Source: JAKQDH01 sp029558835
Lineage (GTDB): Bacteria; Planctomycetota; Phycisphaerae; UBA1845
Direction of reading: 5' to 3'
Length of the DNA: 64,000 bases
NCBI GenBank assembly: GCA_035356615.1
Contig: DAOQSN010000001.1
Location: forward strand, 186,001 to 250,000
Numbering within the stretch: position 1 is the stretch's first letter; each line of letters begins with the position of its first letter. The position numbers and the translations under genes were made by a program. Shown one piece after another: positions 1 through 9,608 of this stretch. The notes under the pieces are model-generated. The model was not told where the DNA came from. It ran no database searches and worked only from the letters and a program-made list of their open reading frames with translations.

Positions 1-80
1 CCCGTGGCGCTCAGACCGCCGATCAGCACGGTTACCACCGCCGCCCAGCTTCCCCGGTGTCGATGCTTGGTTTGCTTCAT
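1..80 (-). CDS. N-terminal fragment of a secreted protein
   Basis: The complementary strand from an ATG at 80 encodes 26 residues before the window ends. They begin MKQTKHRHRGSWAAVVTVL and continue into a small-residue stretch. This is a textbook signal peptide start: a basic n-region followed by a hydrophobic core. The mature protein lies outside the window, so its function cannot be named. No convincing ribosome-binding site is visible upstream, so the start is provisional. Confidence 0.5.
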   Translation of the reverse strand, partial: MKQTKHRHRGSWAAVVTVLIGGLSAT

Positions 81-1374
81 AACGCGTATCGCTGCTTCGA
101 GAGGCCACACAGGGTCTGACCGTCATGCCCCGAGCGCACGATCGGATGGTAGACCCGGTCCTATCATTCCATCGGTTGGGGCGGCGGCCCGAAACAGTCG
201 CAGGTACACGCTCTGTCCGATAACTCAACGTCATTATCGGCTGTTGCCGCGTGGCGACTTCACGACTCGGACCGCGCGACTTTTGCGCGGAATATCAAGC
301 TGCAACGCAGGCGCGGCGCGGTCGCCGGCCCGGCGCGCAAGCCGACGCTGCTGGGAAGCGCAACGCCTGCGCCGGCGGTGCCGACATTGCGCCCGCCGGA
401 GCGTGCCACCCCCGTCCTCACGCCGCGTCCGGAACCGATCGTCGAGCGGAGTCCGCCCACCGAGCCGGCCCTCGGAAGTTGCTTAAAGACCCGTGGGACA
501 CAGCCCGGTGCCCGACGGACTTCTCTGCCCCGCGTTGCCGACGACCGGCGCGGCCACTTCCGGTCGGGGCTCTGCGCGCTGCCCTGCGGCGGGCACCGTG
601 GCGGCGATCGGCGTTGCGCCCTTATGCCAACAATGTGGCACTCCAGCGCGGCATGACGAAGCAGAGGCGCGACGACCCCGGTGAGCAGCGCCGCGCCCGG
701 GGCACCCCCCTGTCCCTGGCGACGCAACGGAATCCGCCCGCGGCTCATCGTTCCGCCGGGCGGCCGGAGAAGGAAATCCCACTTGCGTCCTCGAGGAGTC
801 GCACGGCCCGTCACGGACGCCGCGCGCGGCGGTCGCCGGCAGGCTGTTGAGGAAGGCGTCGTCGCCGGCGGAGCCTCCGATAACCGGGGCGTCCGGCTTC
901 TTCCACGTCGGCGGCGAGGGGCCGACGCCACTTCTTGAATGGGCTGCCGGTCCCGCCGGGGTGCGGTGGATCTGCCGGGGCCCCTCGGGGCACCGACCTA
1001 CGAGCGCCGGCCGGCGGTGTCGGCTCCAGGATGCCGCTTCAGAGCCGCGTACGGCGTCCATCCGCTGCCTCGTACGGCCCGGCGCGGGTTTCTTGGACCC
1101 GCCCGTATCATAACTCACAGGCCCAATAGCACCGGCTACGTCCCATAATTCGAGCCCGCCCAAGACTTTACGAATTTCGCGGACAGCAGTCGCCAACCGG
1201 GCAATCCTGGGGTAGACTACTGGCGTGCGGGTCGAAAGGCCCGCTGGCTGGGGAGGGTTGCGCAGGCCGGGGAGAAAGAAGAAGCCAATCCTGTTTTACT
1301 CAGCCAACTAGACAATTGATGCGGCTCGGTGCGCAGTCGGCGCGTCCTGGATGACCAGCGGGAGGGGTATGGGC
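81..1374. other. gene-less 1.3 kb stretch
   Basis: No reading frame here looks like a protein. The long frames on both strands are Arg/Pro/Ala-rich, have no ribosome-binding site and match no family I recognise, as expected from chance open frames in GC-rich DNA. The stretch separates the divergent secreted protein from the isochorismatase-like gene and holds one degenerate copy of a dispersed repeat at 840-947. No clear promoter was found. Confidence 0.5.
840..947 (-). repeat. degenerate copy of the CTGTTGA-ended repeat (family C)
   Basis: The left end reads CAGGCTGTTGAGGAAGGCG. The right end, read on the minus strand, is a diverged form of the CAGCCTGTTGAAGAAGTAGC end seen at 60146, followed by GCGTCGGCCCC as in that copy. 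The middle has diverged, so this is a probable old relic in inverted orientation. Confidence 0.4.
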
Positions 1375-2208
1375 ATGGTCAGGCGCGACAACGGTTGGCC
1401 GTGGGAGTGCGTGCTGCTGGACCTCAACACGCAGCGAGACTTCTGCCTCGCCGAGGGTGCGTCTCCGGTGGCGAACCGCGATCAACTCCTGCCCGCTCTG
1501 CGGAGGGTTATCGCCTGGACCAAACGCAACCAGGTTCCCGTGATCTCGTCCTTGAATTCCCATCGTCCGTTTGAGGTGGACGGCAAGGGTCCGCACCCGT
1601 GCTGCATCGAGGGTTCCTGGGGCCAGAAGAAGCTCCCCTTCACGGTGTTCCCCCAGCATTACCGCGTCGACGTCGACAACACGCTCGCCGTGCCGACGGA
1701 CCTGTTTCGCATGTATCAGCAGATCGTCTTCCGCGAGCGCGGTGAGGACCTGCTGACCAACCCAAAGGCCGAACGCTTCCTGACGCAGTTGCCCGCCCGC
1801 GAGACGATCGTCTTTGGCAATGGCTTGGAGAACTCGGTGAAGGTGGCCGCCCTGGGGCTGCGCGCCAGAGACAAGCGGGTGACCGTCATTCTGGACGCCT
1901 GTGGTTATTGGAACCGGGAGGAGGCGGATTTCGCCGTGCGCCTGCTGGCGGCCAAGGGCATCGACTTAGTCACGGTGGACGAACTGCGACGGCGCAAGTT
2001 GAGTCGGTGCCATCGCTACGGGCTGCACCTGGACGTGGGATCGCCGCGGACCGGCGCGGGACGAAACGGCAGCAGGGTCCGCGTGTTGGTCACGGTACGG
2101 TCCCTCCGACGCAACGGCAAGGGCAACGGTACCGTACCCCCGCCCCGGCAACCAAGTCGCGCGGAACCCGGCAGCGGCGGCCCGGAGTGCCGGCGCAACG
2201 CTCCGTAA
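1375..2208 (+). CDS. isochorismatase-fold (cysteine hydrolase superfamily) protein, probably catalytically altered
   Basis: This 277-residue protein has the Rossmann-like alpha/beta fold of the isochorismatase/nicotinamidase superfamily. The N-terminal strand ECVLLDLNTQRDF carries the conserved first Asp (D16), and the later strand ETIVFGNGLENSVKVAALG aligns with the family's catalytic-cysteine loop. In that loop the position normally Cys is Ser154, and where a Lys is expected there is Arg (VFRERG, about residue 120). Hydrolase activity of the usual kind is therefore doubtful. The last 55 residues are low-complexity Arg/Gly/Pro. The start at 1375 is chosen because GGGAGGGG at 1360-1367 sits 7 bases upstream; ATGs at 1351 and 1369 are possible. 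It converges on larE. The fold is fairly sure, the function unknown. Confidence 0.7.
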   Translation: MVRRDNGWPWECVLLDLNTQRDFCLAEGASPVANRDQLLPALRRVIAWTKRNQVPVISSLNSHRPFEVDGKGPHPCCIEGSWGQKKLPFTVFPQHYRVDVDNTLAVPTDLFRMYQQIVFRERGEDLLTNPKAERFLTQLPARETIVFGNGLENSVKVAALGLRARDKRVTVILDACGYWNREEADFAVRLLAAKGIDLVTVDELRRRKLSRCHRYGLHLDVGSPRTGAGRNGSRVRVLVTVRSLRRNGKGNGTVPPPRQPSRAEPGSGGPECRRNAP

Positions 2209-2233
2209 GCCGGCGGCGCCTGGGCGCCAAGCA

Positions 2234-3076
2234 TCAGCCGAGTCCGTGCTGCACCTCGAAGGATACCACCTCGTTCAAACTGCCGCTGCGGAACCCGCGC
2301 AGGTCAAGCGCCACGTACTGGAAGCCAAGTTCGCGCAGGTGCGCATCAATGCGGGCGGCCAGGGCCGGCTCCGCCAGATGTGCCAGATGGGACGGGGGCA
2401 CCTCGACGCGTGCGACCTGTCCGTGACAGCGCACCCGGCACTCCTCGACCCCGAGTTCGCGCAAGAACGTCTCGGCCGCGTCGATCATGCGCAGCTTCTC
2501 GGGCGTCACCGGCTCGCCATAGGGAACGCGGCTGGCGAGACAGGGGCTTGCCGGTCTTGACCACGTGGGCAGTGCCAGCTTGCGGGACAGCTCGCGTACC
2601 TCCGGCTTGGTCAGACCCGCCTCCGCCAGCGGGGCCCGGACGAGGCGCTCGATACCGGCCCGCGCACCGGGGCGAAAGTCTGCGGCGTCGTCCGCATTGG
2701 CTCCGCAGACGATGCCCGCAAAGCCCCGGGCCGCGCACAACTCGCCGAGCTGCCGATAGAGCGAGGTCTTGCAGTAGTAGCAGCGGTCCACCGGATTGGC
2801 CAGGTAGTGTGGATCGCTGAATTCATTGGTGTCCAGGACGTGCAATTGCGCGCCGAGCTGCCCCACCACGCGCTGCGCCCACTCCCAGCCGTCCTGCGGC
2901 AGGCTGGGACTACGCCCCAGCACCGCCAGCACGTTGGGCGTGCCCAGGGTATCGACGGCCACTTTCAGCAGCAGGGAGGAGTCCACGCCACCGCTGAAGG
3001 CCACCACCACCCGACCCAGCGAACGGAGGATTCCCTCCAGTCGCGCATGCTTCGCAGCCAGTTCCGATTCGTCCAC
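2234..3076 (-). CDS. larE: LarE-type PP-loop ATP pyrophosphatase / sulfur transferase
   Basis: LarE adenylates the carboxyls of pyridinium-3,5-biscarboxylic acid mononucleotide and adds sulfur, making the nickel-pincer nucleotide of lactate racemase-type enzymes in the cytoplasm. The 280-residue protein matches the family in length. It has the PP-loop SGGVDSS at residues 28-34, the RCYYCK pair (C99, C102) and SPCLASRVPYG (C179) at the position of the sulfur-donor Cys of Lactobacillus LarE. The three-Cys pattern is the one associated with cluster-bearing LarE such as the Thermotoga protein. The GTG start at 3076 has GGAGG nine bases upstream; the frame is open further upstream without a better start. 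larA, larB and larC are not in the window, so the Ni enzyme it serves is unknown. Confidence 0.9.
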   Translation of the reverse strand: MDESELAAKHARLEGILRSLGRVVVAFSGGVDSSLLLKVAVDTLGTPNVLAVLGRSPSLPQDGWEWAQRVVGQLGAQLHVLDTNEFSDPHYLANPVDRCYYCKTSLYRQLGELCAARGFAGIVCGANADDAADFRPGARAGIERLVRAPLAEAGLTKPEVRELSRKLALPTWSRPASPCLASRVPYGEPVTPEKLRMIDAAETFLRELGVEECRVRCHGQVARVEVPPSHLAHLAEPALAARIDAHLRELGFQYVALDLRGFRSGSLNEVVSFEVQHGLG

Positions 3077-3270
3077 GATGCGTGTCCTCCCACCAGGAGC
3101 CACCAGCCGTGACGCCCGCAGGTATTGTAGTTCGCCGCCACCCACGCCCCAGCAGGCGGACTGCGGATTCCGATAATCAATGCAGCGCTGCGCTTGGCCT
3201 TGCCATCCGGTTGCGGCGCCGCGCTGCCTCGCGGCGCGTCTGGACAGTCCACGAAACGACCATGTCGACG

Positions 3271-3300
3271 GGTTTCCCACGGGCGGGACGCCCGTACCAC
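3271..3300. repeat. CACGGGCGGGACGCCCGT palindrome (family F)
   Basis: A short hairpin-forming sequence in the gap between larE and dnaE. The motif GGTTTC followed by CACGGGCGGGACGCCCGTNCCAC recurs at 24498-24526, and a relative is at 17721-17743. It is intergenic in all three places. Confidence 0.6.
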
Positions 3301-3337
3301 GAGGTGGGGACCGCCGCCTCTCTGCGGCCGGGGGCGG

Positions 3338-6300
3338 TCAGAGGGCAACGGGTACCAGCGCGGGCTTCTCGGCCGGTGTCGGCGGCTGAAACGGGACCGC
3401 CCGCTGCCGCGGTCCCAGCACCACCACCGCGTCCGGCCCGAGCAACCCCACCAGGGCCGTCAGCAACGGCGGTGTGCACGCCACCCGCAGGGAGGCGCTG
3501 CACTCGATCTGCGCGACGGAGCCACTGCCCGTGCGCACGTTGATGAACACCGGCATCGGGCCGGGATGCGCACGCAGCAGGCGCACGAGGGCGGCTACCG
3601 CCCGTGCCTCCTGCAACTCCAGCAGCAGCCGTTCGCCCAGAGTCATCGTGGCCTCCGCCTCCGTGATGACGCGTTCCACGCGCAGCGACGGCGTGTCGCG
3701 CTTCCGGTCAACCTGCCCCTGAAGGAACAACAGCCGGTCCGGCACGACCAGCGCGCGATACTGGGCCAGCTCACGCGGGAACAGAATCGCCTCCACCTTG
3801 CCGGTCAGATCCTCGAGCGTCACGATGCCCATGGTCTGCCCCGCGTTGCGCCCCGTGCGGGTGGTGGCGATGCGCAGGCGGGCGACCAGCCCGCCCAGCG
3901 TCACCGGAGCCCCGTCGCGGAGCTGAGTCAGGTCGGACACTTGGGCCGTCGCGCAGCCGTCGATCAGGGGCCGGTAGGCGACCAGCGGATGCCTGGTCAG
4001 GTACCTGCCCAGCACGGCCTTCTCGCGGGCGAGCAGTTCCCCCTCGCTCCATTCGTCGGGTGGCAGCGCGGGCTCGGGCAGTTCGGCCCGGGCGGCCCCT
4101 CCCCCACCGAACAACGAGAGCTGCCCGACGCGCCGGTCGTGCTGCACTTCCTGGCCGAAACTCAGGGCACGTTCCACGGTCTCCAGCATGGCCTTGCGGG
4201 TGGCACCGGTGCCGTCGAACGCCCCGGCGCAGATCAGCGCTTCGATCGTCGCGCGGTTAACAGCCGAGAGGTCCACGCGCGCGCAGAAGTCGAAGAGACT
4301 GCGGTATGCTCCGCCGCGCCGGCGCTCCGCGGTAATGGCGGCAACCGCCTTGCCGCCCACGCCCTTCAGCGCCCCCAGCCCATAGCGGATCGCGCCGGCC
4401 GCGCCGGTGGGCACCCCCGTCGCCGGTCGGTTGACCGCGGGCGCCGCCTGGGCGTCCACCGTGAACTCGTAATCGGAAGCGTTGACATCCGGCGGCTGAA
4501 CCGTGATGCCCATCTGCCCGCACTCGTCGCTGTACTGAGCGACCTTGTCCGTGTCGGACATCTCGAAGGTGATGAGCGCGGTCATGAACTCCACCGGGAA
4601 GTACGTCTTCATCCAGGCGGTCTGGAAGGCCACCAGGGCGTAGCCGGTGGAGTGGGCCTTGTTGAACGCGTAGCCGCCGAACTTGCGGATGTCGTCGAAG
4701 ATCTCGTTGGCGACCTCCCGGCGGACACCGCGCGCCGCGCAGCCGTCCGCAAACGGGCCGCGCATGGTCTCGATCATGTCCGTCTTCTTCTTGCTGATCG
4801 CCTTGGCCAGCCGGAACGCCTGCTTGAGCTCGATGCCGCCCAGGCGGTTGACCAGGCGGGACACCTGTTCCTGGTAGACCATGATGCCGTAGGTCTCGCT
4901 GAGCACCTCGGTCATGATCGGGTGCGGCGTCGTCCACGCACCCCCGTGCTTGCGGGCGATGTACTCGGGAATATACTCCATGGGGCCCGGCCGATAGAGG
5001 GCATTGGCGGCGATCAGGTCCTCGATGCGGTTGGGCTGCATGCGCATGATCACGTCACGCATGCCGCCGGACTCGAACTGGAACACGCCCTGCGTGTCGC
5101 CGCGCACGAAGAGGTCATAGACGCGCGGGTCGCTGTAGTCGATCTTGTCCAGGTCAATCGTCTGGCCACTGCTGCGCTGGGCAAGCTGGCGGGCGTGCTC
5201 GAGCGTGGTGAGCGTGCGCAGGCCCAGAAAGTCCATCTTCAGCAGGCCGACGCGCTCCACGGTGGGCCCGTCGTACTGGGTCACCACGGCATCGGTATCC
5301 GAGGCCCGGTAGAGCGGCAGGAAGTTGACCAGCGGCTCATCCGCCACCACCACGCCGGCCGCGTGCACCCCCGCGTTGCGGGCCACGCCTTCCAGCGTCC
5401 GGGCGACGTCGATGATCCGCCGCACCCGCATGTCCGCCTGGTAGTGCTTCAGCAGTTCCGGCTCGCGGCTGAGCGCCTTCTCGATCGTCATCTTCAGCTC
5501 GTTAGGGACGAGCTGGGTGAGGCGGTTGGCCTCGTCGAAGCCCAGGCCCATGACGCGGGCGACGTCCTTGATGGCCGCCCGGGCCTTCAGCGTGCCGAAG
5601 GTGATGATCTGCGCCACGTGCCCGTACTTCTGCCGCACGTACTCGATCACCTCGCCTCGCCCGTTCTGGCAGATGTCCAGGTCGATGTCGGGCATCTCGT
5701 CGCGGTCCGGATCGAGGAAGCGCTCGAAGTACAACCCGTAGCGGATCGGTTCCGGGGCCGAGATCCGCAGACAGTAGGCAACCACCGAGCTGCACGCGCT
5801 GCCGCGGGCACCAATCGGAATCCCCCGCTGCCGGGCAAACTGGATGCAATCCCACACGATCAGGAAGTAGCTGGCGAAGCCCTTGCGCGTGATGACGTCC
5901 AGCTCGTAGTCCACCCGCTCGCGCAGCTCCGGCGTGAGTTCGCCGTAGCGCTCGCGGGACCCCTGCTCGACGAGGCGACGTAGATAGGCCGCGTCGGTGA
6001 GCCCCCTGCCGGCCACGTCCTTCACCTCCGCCGGCACGCGGTACACCGGGGCATGGCGTTGCGAAAGGTCCAGCTCCAGGTTGCATAAGTCCGCGACGCG
6101 CACCGTGTTCTCCAGCACCTCCGGGTGATCGGGGAACAGGGCGGCCATCTCGTCCGGCGTCTTGAAGTAAAACTCCTCGCTGCCGAAGCGGAACCGATCC
6201 TGGTCCTCGAGCTTGGCCCCGGTGTTGATGCAACAGAGCGCGTCGTGGGCGTAGGCATCCTGCTTGTCGAGGTAATGCACGTCGTTGGTGGCGATGGCCG

Positions 6301-6898
6301 GCACGCCGAGCCGCGCGGCCAGGTCGAGCAACTCGCCGTTGAGCTGCCGCTGCTCGGGCAGACCGTGGTCCTGCACCTCGATGAAGAACCGCTCCGGTCC
6401 AAAGATGTCCAGGTACGCCCGGGCGATTTCCTCGGCCGCCGCTCGGTTGCCGCTCAGCAGGGCCTGCGGGATCTCGCCGGCCAGGCAGGCACAGGTGGCC
6501 AGCAGCCCGTCCGCATGCTCCCGCAGCACTTCCTTATCGATCCGCGGCTTGCGGTAGAAACCCTCCAGGTACCCGATGCTCGCCAGTCTCAGCAGATTGC
6601 GGTAGCCCTTGCGGTTCATCGCGAGCAGCAGCAGGTGGAAGTACTCCTTGCGCGGCATGGGCTCGCGCACGCGCCGGTCCCCGACGGCCAGGTACATCTC
6701 GCAGCCGACGATGGGCTTGACCCCGGCTTTACGGGCGGCCACGTAGAACTCGACCGCGCCGAACAGGTTGCCGTGGTCGGTGATCGCCACGGCCGGCATG
6801 TCCAGCTCCTTCGCCCGCTGCACCAGCGGCTGAATCCGGGTGGCGCCGTCCAGGAGGCTGTAGTGCGAGTGAACGTGGAGGTGGACGAAGGGAGGCAT
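3338..6898 (-). CDS. dnaE: DNA polymerase III subunit alpha
   Basis: This is the catalytic subunit of the replicative DNA polymerase. The 1186 residues have the full DnaE layout. The N-terminal PHP domain begins with the motif VHLHVHSHYSLLDG (residues 5-18) and includes DHGNLFGAVEFY. The polymerase core has the acidic motif MPDIDLDI (D404, D406) and the third Asp in KMDFLGL (D556). The finger region includes RPGPMEYIPEYI and YGIMVYQEQV. A C-terminal OB-fold spans roughly residues 1000-1090. The length is typical of DnaE1. It is transcribed away from recG's 3' end and in the same direction, with a 155-base gap. The ATG at 6898 is preceded only by short repeated GTCGTCAGT-like units and no strong ribosome-binding site. 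Confidence 0.98.
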   Translation of the reverse strand: MPPFVHLHVHSHYSLLDGATRIQPLVQRAKELDMPAVAITDHGNLFGAVEFYVAARKAGVKPIVGCEMYLAVGDRRVREPMPRKEYFHLLLLAMNRKGYRNLLRLASIGYLEGFYRKPRIDKEVLREHADGLLATCACLAGEIPQALLSGNRAAAEEIARAYLDIFGPERFFIEVQDHGLPEQRQLNGELLDLAARLGVPAIATNDVHYLDKQDAYAHDALCCINTGAKLEDQDRFRFGSEEFYFKTPDEMAALFPDHPEVLENTVRVADLCNLELDLSQRHAPVYRVPAEVKDVAGRGLTDAAYLRRLVEQGSRERYGELTPELRERVDYELDVITRKGFASYFLIVWDCIQFARQRGIPIGARGSACSSVVAYCLRISAPEPIRYGLYFERFLDPDRDEMPDIDLDICQNGRGEVIEYVRQKYGHVAQIITFGTLKARAAIKDVARVMGLGFDEANRLTQLVPNELKMTIEKALSREPELLKHYQADMRVRRIIDVARTLEGVARNAGVHAAGVVVADEPLVNFLPLYRASDTDAVVTQYDGPTVERVGLLKMDFLGLRTLTTLEHARQLAQRSSGQTIDLDKIDYSDPRVYDLFVRGDTQGVFQFESGGMRDVIMRMQPNRIEDLIAANALYRPGPMEYIPEYIARKHGGAWTTPHPIMTEVLSETYGIMVYQEQVSRLVNRLGGIELKQAFRLAKAISKKKTDMIETMRGPFADGCAARGVRREVANEIFDDIRKFGGYAFNKAHSTGYALVAFQTAWMKTYFPVEFMTALITFEMSDTDKVAQYSDECGQMGITVQPPDVNASDYEFTVDAQAAPAVNRPATGVPTGAAGAIRYGLGALKGVGGKAVAAITAERRRGGAYRSLFDFCARVDLSAVNRATIEALICAGAFDGTGATRKAMLETVERALSFGQEVQHDRRVGQLSLFGGGGAARAELPEPALPPDEWSEGELLAREKAVLGRYLTRHPLVAYRPLIDGCATAQVSDLTQLRDGAPVTLGGLVARLRIATTRTGRNAGQTMGIVTLEDLTGKVEAILFPRELAQYRALVVPDRLLFLQGQVDRKRDTPSLRVERVITEAEATMTLGERLLLELQEARAVAALVRLLRAHPGPMPVFINVRTGSGSVAQIECSASLRVACTPPLLTALVGLLGPDAVVVLGPRQRAVPFQPPTPAEKPALVPVAL

Positions 6899-7053
6899 GG
6901 GAGTCGTCAGTCGTCAGTAATCAGTCGTCGGTCGTTCGTGTGAACCATCGTAGTAGGTATCCGCGCGCCGGCCAACCCCCACGGCAGGATCCGCGCGCAT
7001 GCGGACGAGGCTGTGCGATTCGCACAACTCACATGGCAGCGCGCCCCGTAAAG

Positions 7054-9129
7054 TCATGCCACACCGGCGAATGCGAACACTTGACCGTACTGCTGCACAA
7101 GAGCTGCCCGCAGCGCTGCATGTTCAGGACGGCGCAAATGTGGGTCGGCACGGACGAGATCGGCGGCGTCGTCGCGGGCGTACTGGAGCAGTTCGAGGTC
7201 CGTGAGCAGGTCAGCGGCCTTGAACGCCGGCAGGCCATGCTGCCGCGTGCCGAGCAACTCCCCGGGACCCCGCAACCGCAGGTCCTCCTCCGCGATCCGG
7301 AACCCGTCGCTCGTCGCACACAGCACGTCCAGGCGGGCCTGCGACGTGGCGCTGGGGTCTTCCGCCAGCAGCAGACAGCAGGAAGGTTTGCTGCCGCGAC
7401 CGATCCTGCCCCGCAACTGGTGCAACTGGCTCAACCCGTACCGCTCCGCATGCTGGACCACCATCACCGTCGCGTTCGCCACGTCCACGCCGACCTCGAT
7501 CACCGTCGTGGAGATGAGCGCTTGCAGGTGTCCCGCGCGGAACTGATCCATGACCTCGGTCTTCTCGCCGGCCTTGAGCCGACCGTGCAACAGGCCCACC
7601 CGATAGCCAGCCAACGGCCCACCCGCGAGGCGTTCCGCCTCGGCCGTCGCCGCCTTCAGCGGCAGGTGCTCCGACTCCTCGACCAACGGATACACGATGT
7701 ACGCCTGCTCGCCGGCTCCCAGCCGCGACCGCACGAAACGCCACGCTTCGTCGAGTTCATTCGGCAGCACCAGCCGCGTCGTTACCGGTTGCCGTCCCGG
7801 CGGGAGCCCCTCGATCGTGCTCACGTCGAGGTCGCCGAACAGCGTCATCGCCAGGGTCCGCGGGATCGGGGTGGCCGTCAGCACCAGCAGGTGCGGGGCG
7901 CGGCCCTTGCCGCGCAGCGCCGCCCGCTGCCGCACGCCGAACTTGTGCTGCTCATCAATGACCACCAGGCCCAGATCGCGGAACTCCACCGGGTCTTCCA
8001 GCAGCGCATGCGTGCCGATGAGCAGGTCCACCTCCCCGCTCGCCAGCCCCCGCAGCAGGCCCGCCCGCTGCGCCCGCGGCGTCGAGCCGGCCAGATACGC
8101 CAGCCGCACGCGACTGCCCGTCAAGTAGTGGGCGACCTTGTCGTGGTGCTGGCCGGCCAACACCTCCGTCGGGGCGAGCAGCGTCACCTGACGCCGACGC
8201 GCGATGACCGCCAACGCCGCATACAACGCCACCACCGTCTTGCCCGCCCCCACGTCCGCTTGCAGCAGGCGGTTCATGGGGCGCGCTTGCCCCAGATCGG
8301 CCACCATCTGTGCCACGGCCCGGTCCTGCTCCGGCGTCAGCGCGAACGGGAAGCGCCGCCGGATGCGCTCGTCCAGGGTGGCCGTCACGGTGATGGGGGT
8401 GGCAGCCGGGCCTTCCGAACGCTGCCGGCGGCTGATCTGCAACGCGAGCTGACACAGCAGCAGCTCATCGTAGGCCACACGCCGCCGGGCCGTGGGCACG
8501 TCCTCCGGACGCGTGGGTTGGTGGTAACGGTGAATGGCCGTGCGCCGCGGCGGCAACTGGCGGCGTGCGCGGATCACGTCCGGCAGAGGTTCATCGATCT
8601 GCGCCAACGCCTCATCCAGAACCTGGGCGATGAGCCGCGCAAGCTGGACGCTGCTCAGCGCCGCGCTGGCCGGGTAGATGGGCTCGTAGCGGTCGTCATC
8701 GTGGGCGAGCGCTTCCTCCGGCTCATGGAAACTCACCTGCGGATTGGTGAGCGCTGCCAACTGCCCGGCCACCTGCACCTTGCCGGTGAGGCGCACGACG
8801 CGCCCCGGCCGGAGTTCGTCGACGAGATACGGCGTGTTGAACCAGGTGACCCGGCAGCGCCCGGTGCCGTCGATCACCAGCGCGTTGATGCGGGGTTTGT
8901 TGAAGCTGCCGGCCGGGCGCACGTGGCGCAGTTCGCCCACGATGGTGGCCGCCACCCCCTCGCGCAAGCTACCGATCGCCTGCGAGCGCGGGATAAGCTC
9001 GTGGCGAAACGGGAAATACTCCACAAGGTCGCGGACCGTGCGGACACCGAGCGCGGCAAGGGCTTCCGCACGCGCGGGCCCCACGCCGCGCACGAACTGG
9101 ACCGAATCATCCAGAGCGCAACCGCCCAC
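7054..9129 (-). CDS. recG: ATP-dependent DNA helicase RecG
   Basis: RecG is a superfamily 2 translocase that remodels stalled replication forks and Holliday junctions. The 691 residues show the expected order: an N-terminal wedge/OB domain (about 50-140, with a helix-hairpin-helix-like FVRGVGPARAEALAALG at 12-28), Walker A ADVGAGKT at 291-298, the DEQH box at 392-395 with the family's KFG extension, TATPIPRT at about 418-425, STTVIEVGVDV at 540-550, and the arginine-finger motif QLRGRIGR at 571-578. The C-terminus (FRIAEEDLRLRGPGELLGTRQ-type) is also characteristic. It lies just upstream of dnaE on the same strand, so co-transcription is possible. The length is normal for the family. Confidence 0.97.
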   Translation of the reverse strand: MGGCALDDSVQFVRGVGPARAEALAALGVRTVRDLVEYFPFRHELIPRSQAIGSLREGVAATIVGELRHVRPAGSFNKPRINALVIDGTGRCRVTWFNTPYLVDELRPGRVVRLTGKVQVAGQLAALTNPQVSFHEPEEALAHDDDRYEPIYPASAALSSVQLARLIAQVLDEALAQIDEPLPDVIRARRQLPPRRTAIHRYHQPTRPEDVPTARRRVAYDELLLCQLALQISRRQRSEGPAATPITVTATLDERIRRRFPFALTPEQDRAVAQMVADLGQARPMNRLLQADVGAGKTVVALYAALAVIARRRQVTLLAPTEVLAGQHHDKVAHYLTGSRVRLAYLAGSTPRAQRAGLLRGLASGEVDLLIGTHALLEDPVEFRDLGLVVIDEQHKFGVRQRAALRGKGRAPHLLVLTATPIPRTLAMTLFGDLDVSTIEGLPPGRQPVTTRLVLPNELDEAWRFVRSRLGAGEQAYIVYPLVEESEHLPLKAATAEAERLAGGPLAGYRVGLLHGRLKAGEKTEVMDQFRAGHLQALISTTVIEVGVDVANATVMVVQHAERYGLSQLHQLRGRIGRGSKPSCCLLLAEDPSATSQARLDVLCATSDGFRIAEEDLRLRGPGELLGTRQHGLPAFKAADLLTDLELLQYARDDAADLVRADPHLRRPEHAALRAALVQQYGQVFAFAGVA

Positions 9130-9196
9130 TCCGCGCCCTCACCCGCCCGTGTGTCAACTCACCATGTCGGGACATCAGCGCGGCGCGCGGCGGCCG

Positions 9197-9550
9197 TTAC
9201 GGGATCAGCAGTTGCTGGCCGACCATGATCCTGTTGGGATCAGAGATCTTGTCCCGGTTGGCCTCGTAGATGTCCTTCCACCGCTTCTGGTCGTTGTAAT
9301 ACTTCCGCGCCAGCGAGTACAGCGTGTCGTGCCGAGCCACGGTGTGGTAGCGCCCACCCGACAGCGCGGTGGCCGCGGGACTCTCCGTCGGCGTCGTGGC
9401 GTAGGCCGGCAGCGGCTCGTAAGCCGGCGTCGTGGGCTGATACGCGGCCGGGTCGGTCATGGCCAGACCGGCGTCGTCCTTCGGCTTGTGGCAGCCCACC
9501 AGGGTAACCGTTGCCAACACGATCAGTACATAGGTGGCGTTCCGTCGCAT
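9197..9550 (-). CDS. LysM-domain lipoprotein
   Basis: A 117-residue envelope protein. The N-terminus MRRNATYVLIVLATVTLVGC is a lipoprotein signal peptide with Cys20 after LVG. A Thr/Pro/Ala-rich linker follows, then a single C-terminal LysM module from about residue 67 (YHTVARHDTLYSLARKYY to MVGQQLLIP), which binds peptidoglycan glycan chains in known members. The start is fixed by AGGAGGT seven bases before the ATG at 9550, although the frame stays open to 9745. A sigma-70-like promoter sits at 9609-9636. Likely role: a small wall-anchored structural lipoprotein. Confidence 0.85.
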   Translation of the reverse strand: MRRNATYVLIVLATVTLVGCHKPKDDAGLAMTDPAAYQPTTPAYEPLPAYATTPTESPAATALSGGRYHTVARHDTLYSLARKYYNDQKRWKDIYEANRDKISDPNRIMVGQQLLIP

Positions 9551-9608
9551 AGCAGCGACCTCCTGTGCGAAGTTGAAACCTTGCAGTTCAGGCAAAACCT
9601 GGGGCGGG

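Noticed and set aside
260..1196. overlapping frames of 223 and 237 residues on the minus strand
   Set aside because: Arg/Pro/Ser-rich, no ribosome-binding site, no recognisable domain, and overlapping each other.
3194..5983. 929-residue open frame on the plus strand
   Set aside because: It is antisense to dnaE, rich in Arg, His and Gly, and has no family features; long antisense frames are expected at this GC content.
6940..9228. 762-residue open frame on the plus strand
   Set aside because: Antisense to recG, which is a clear full-length gene; no start signal or motif of its own.
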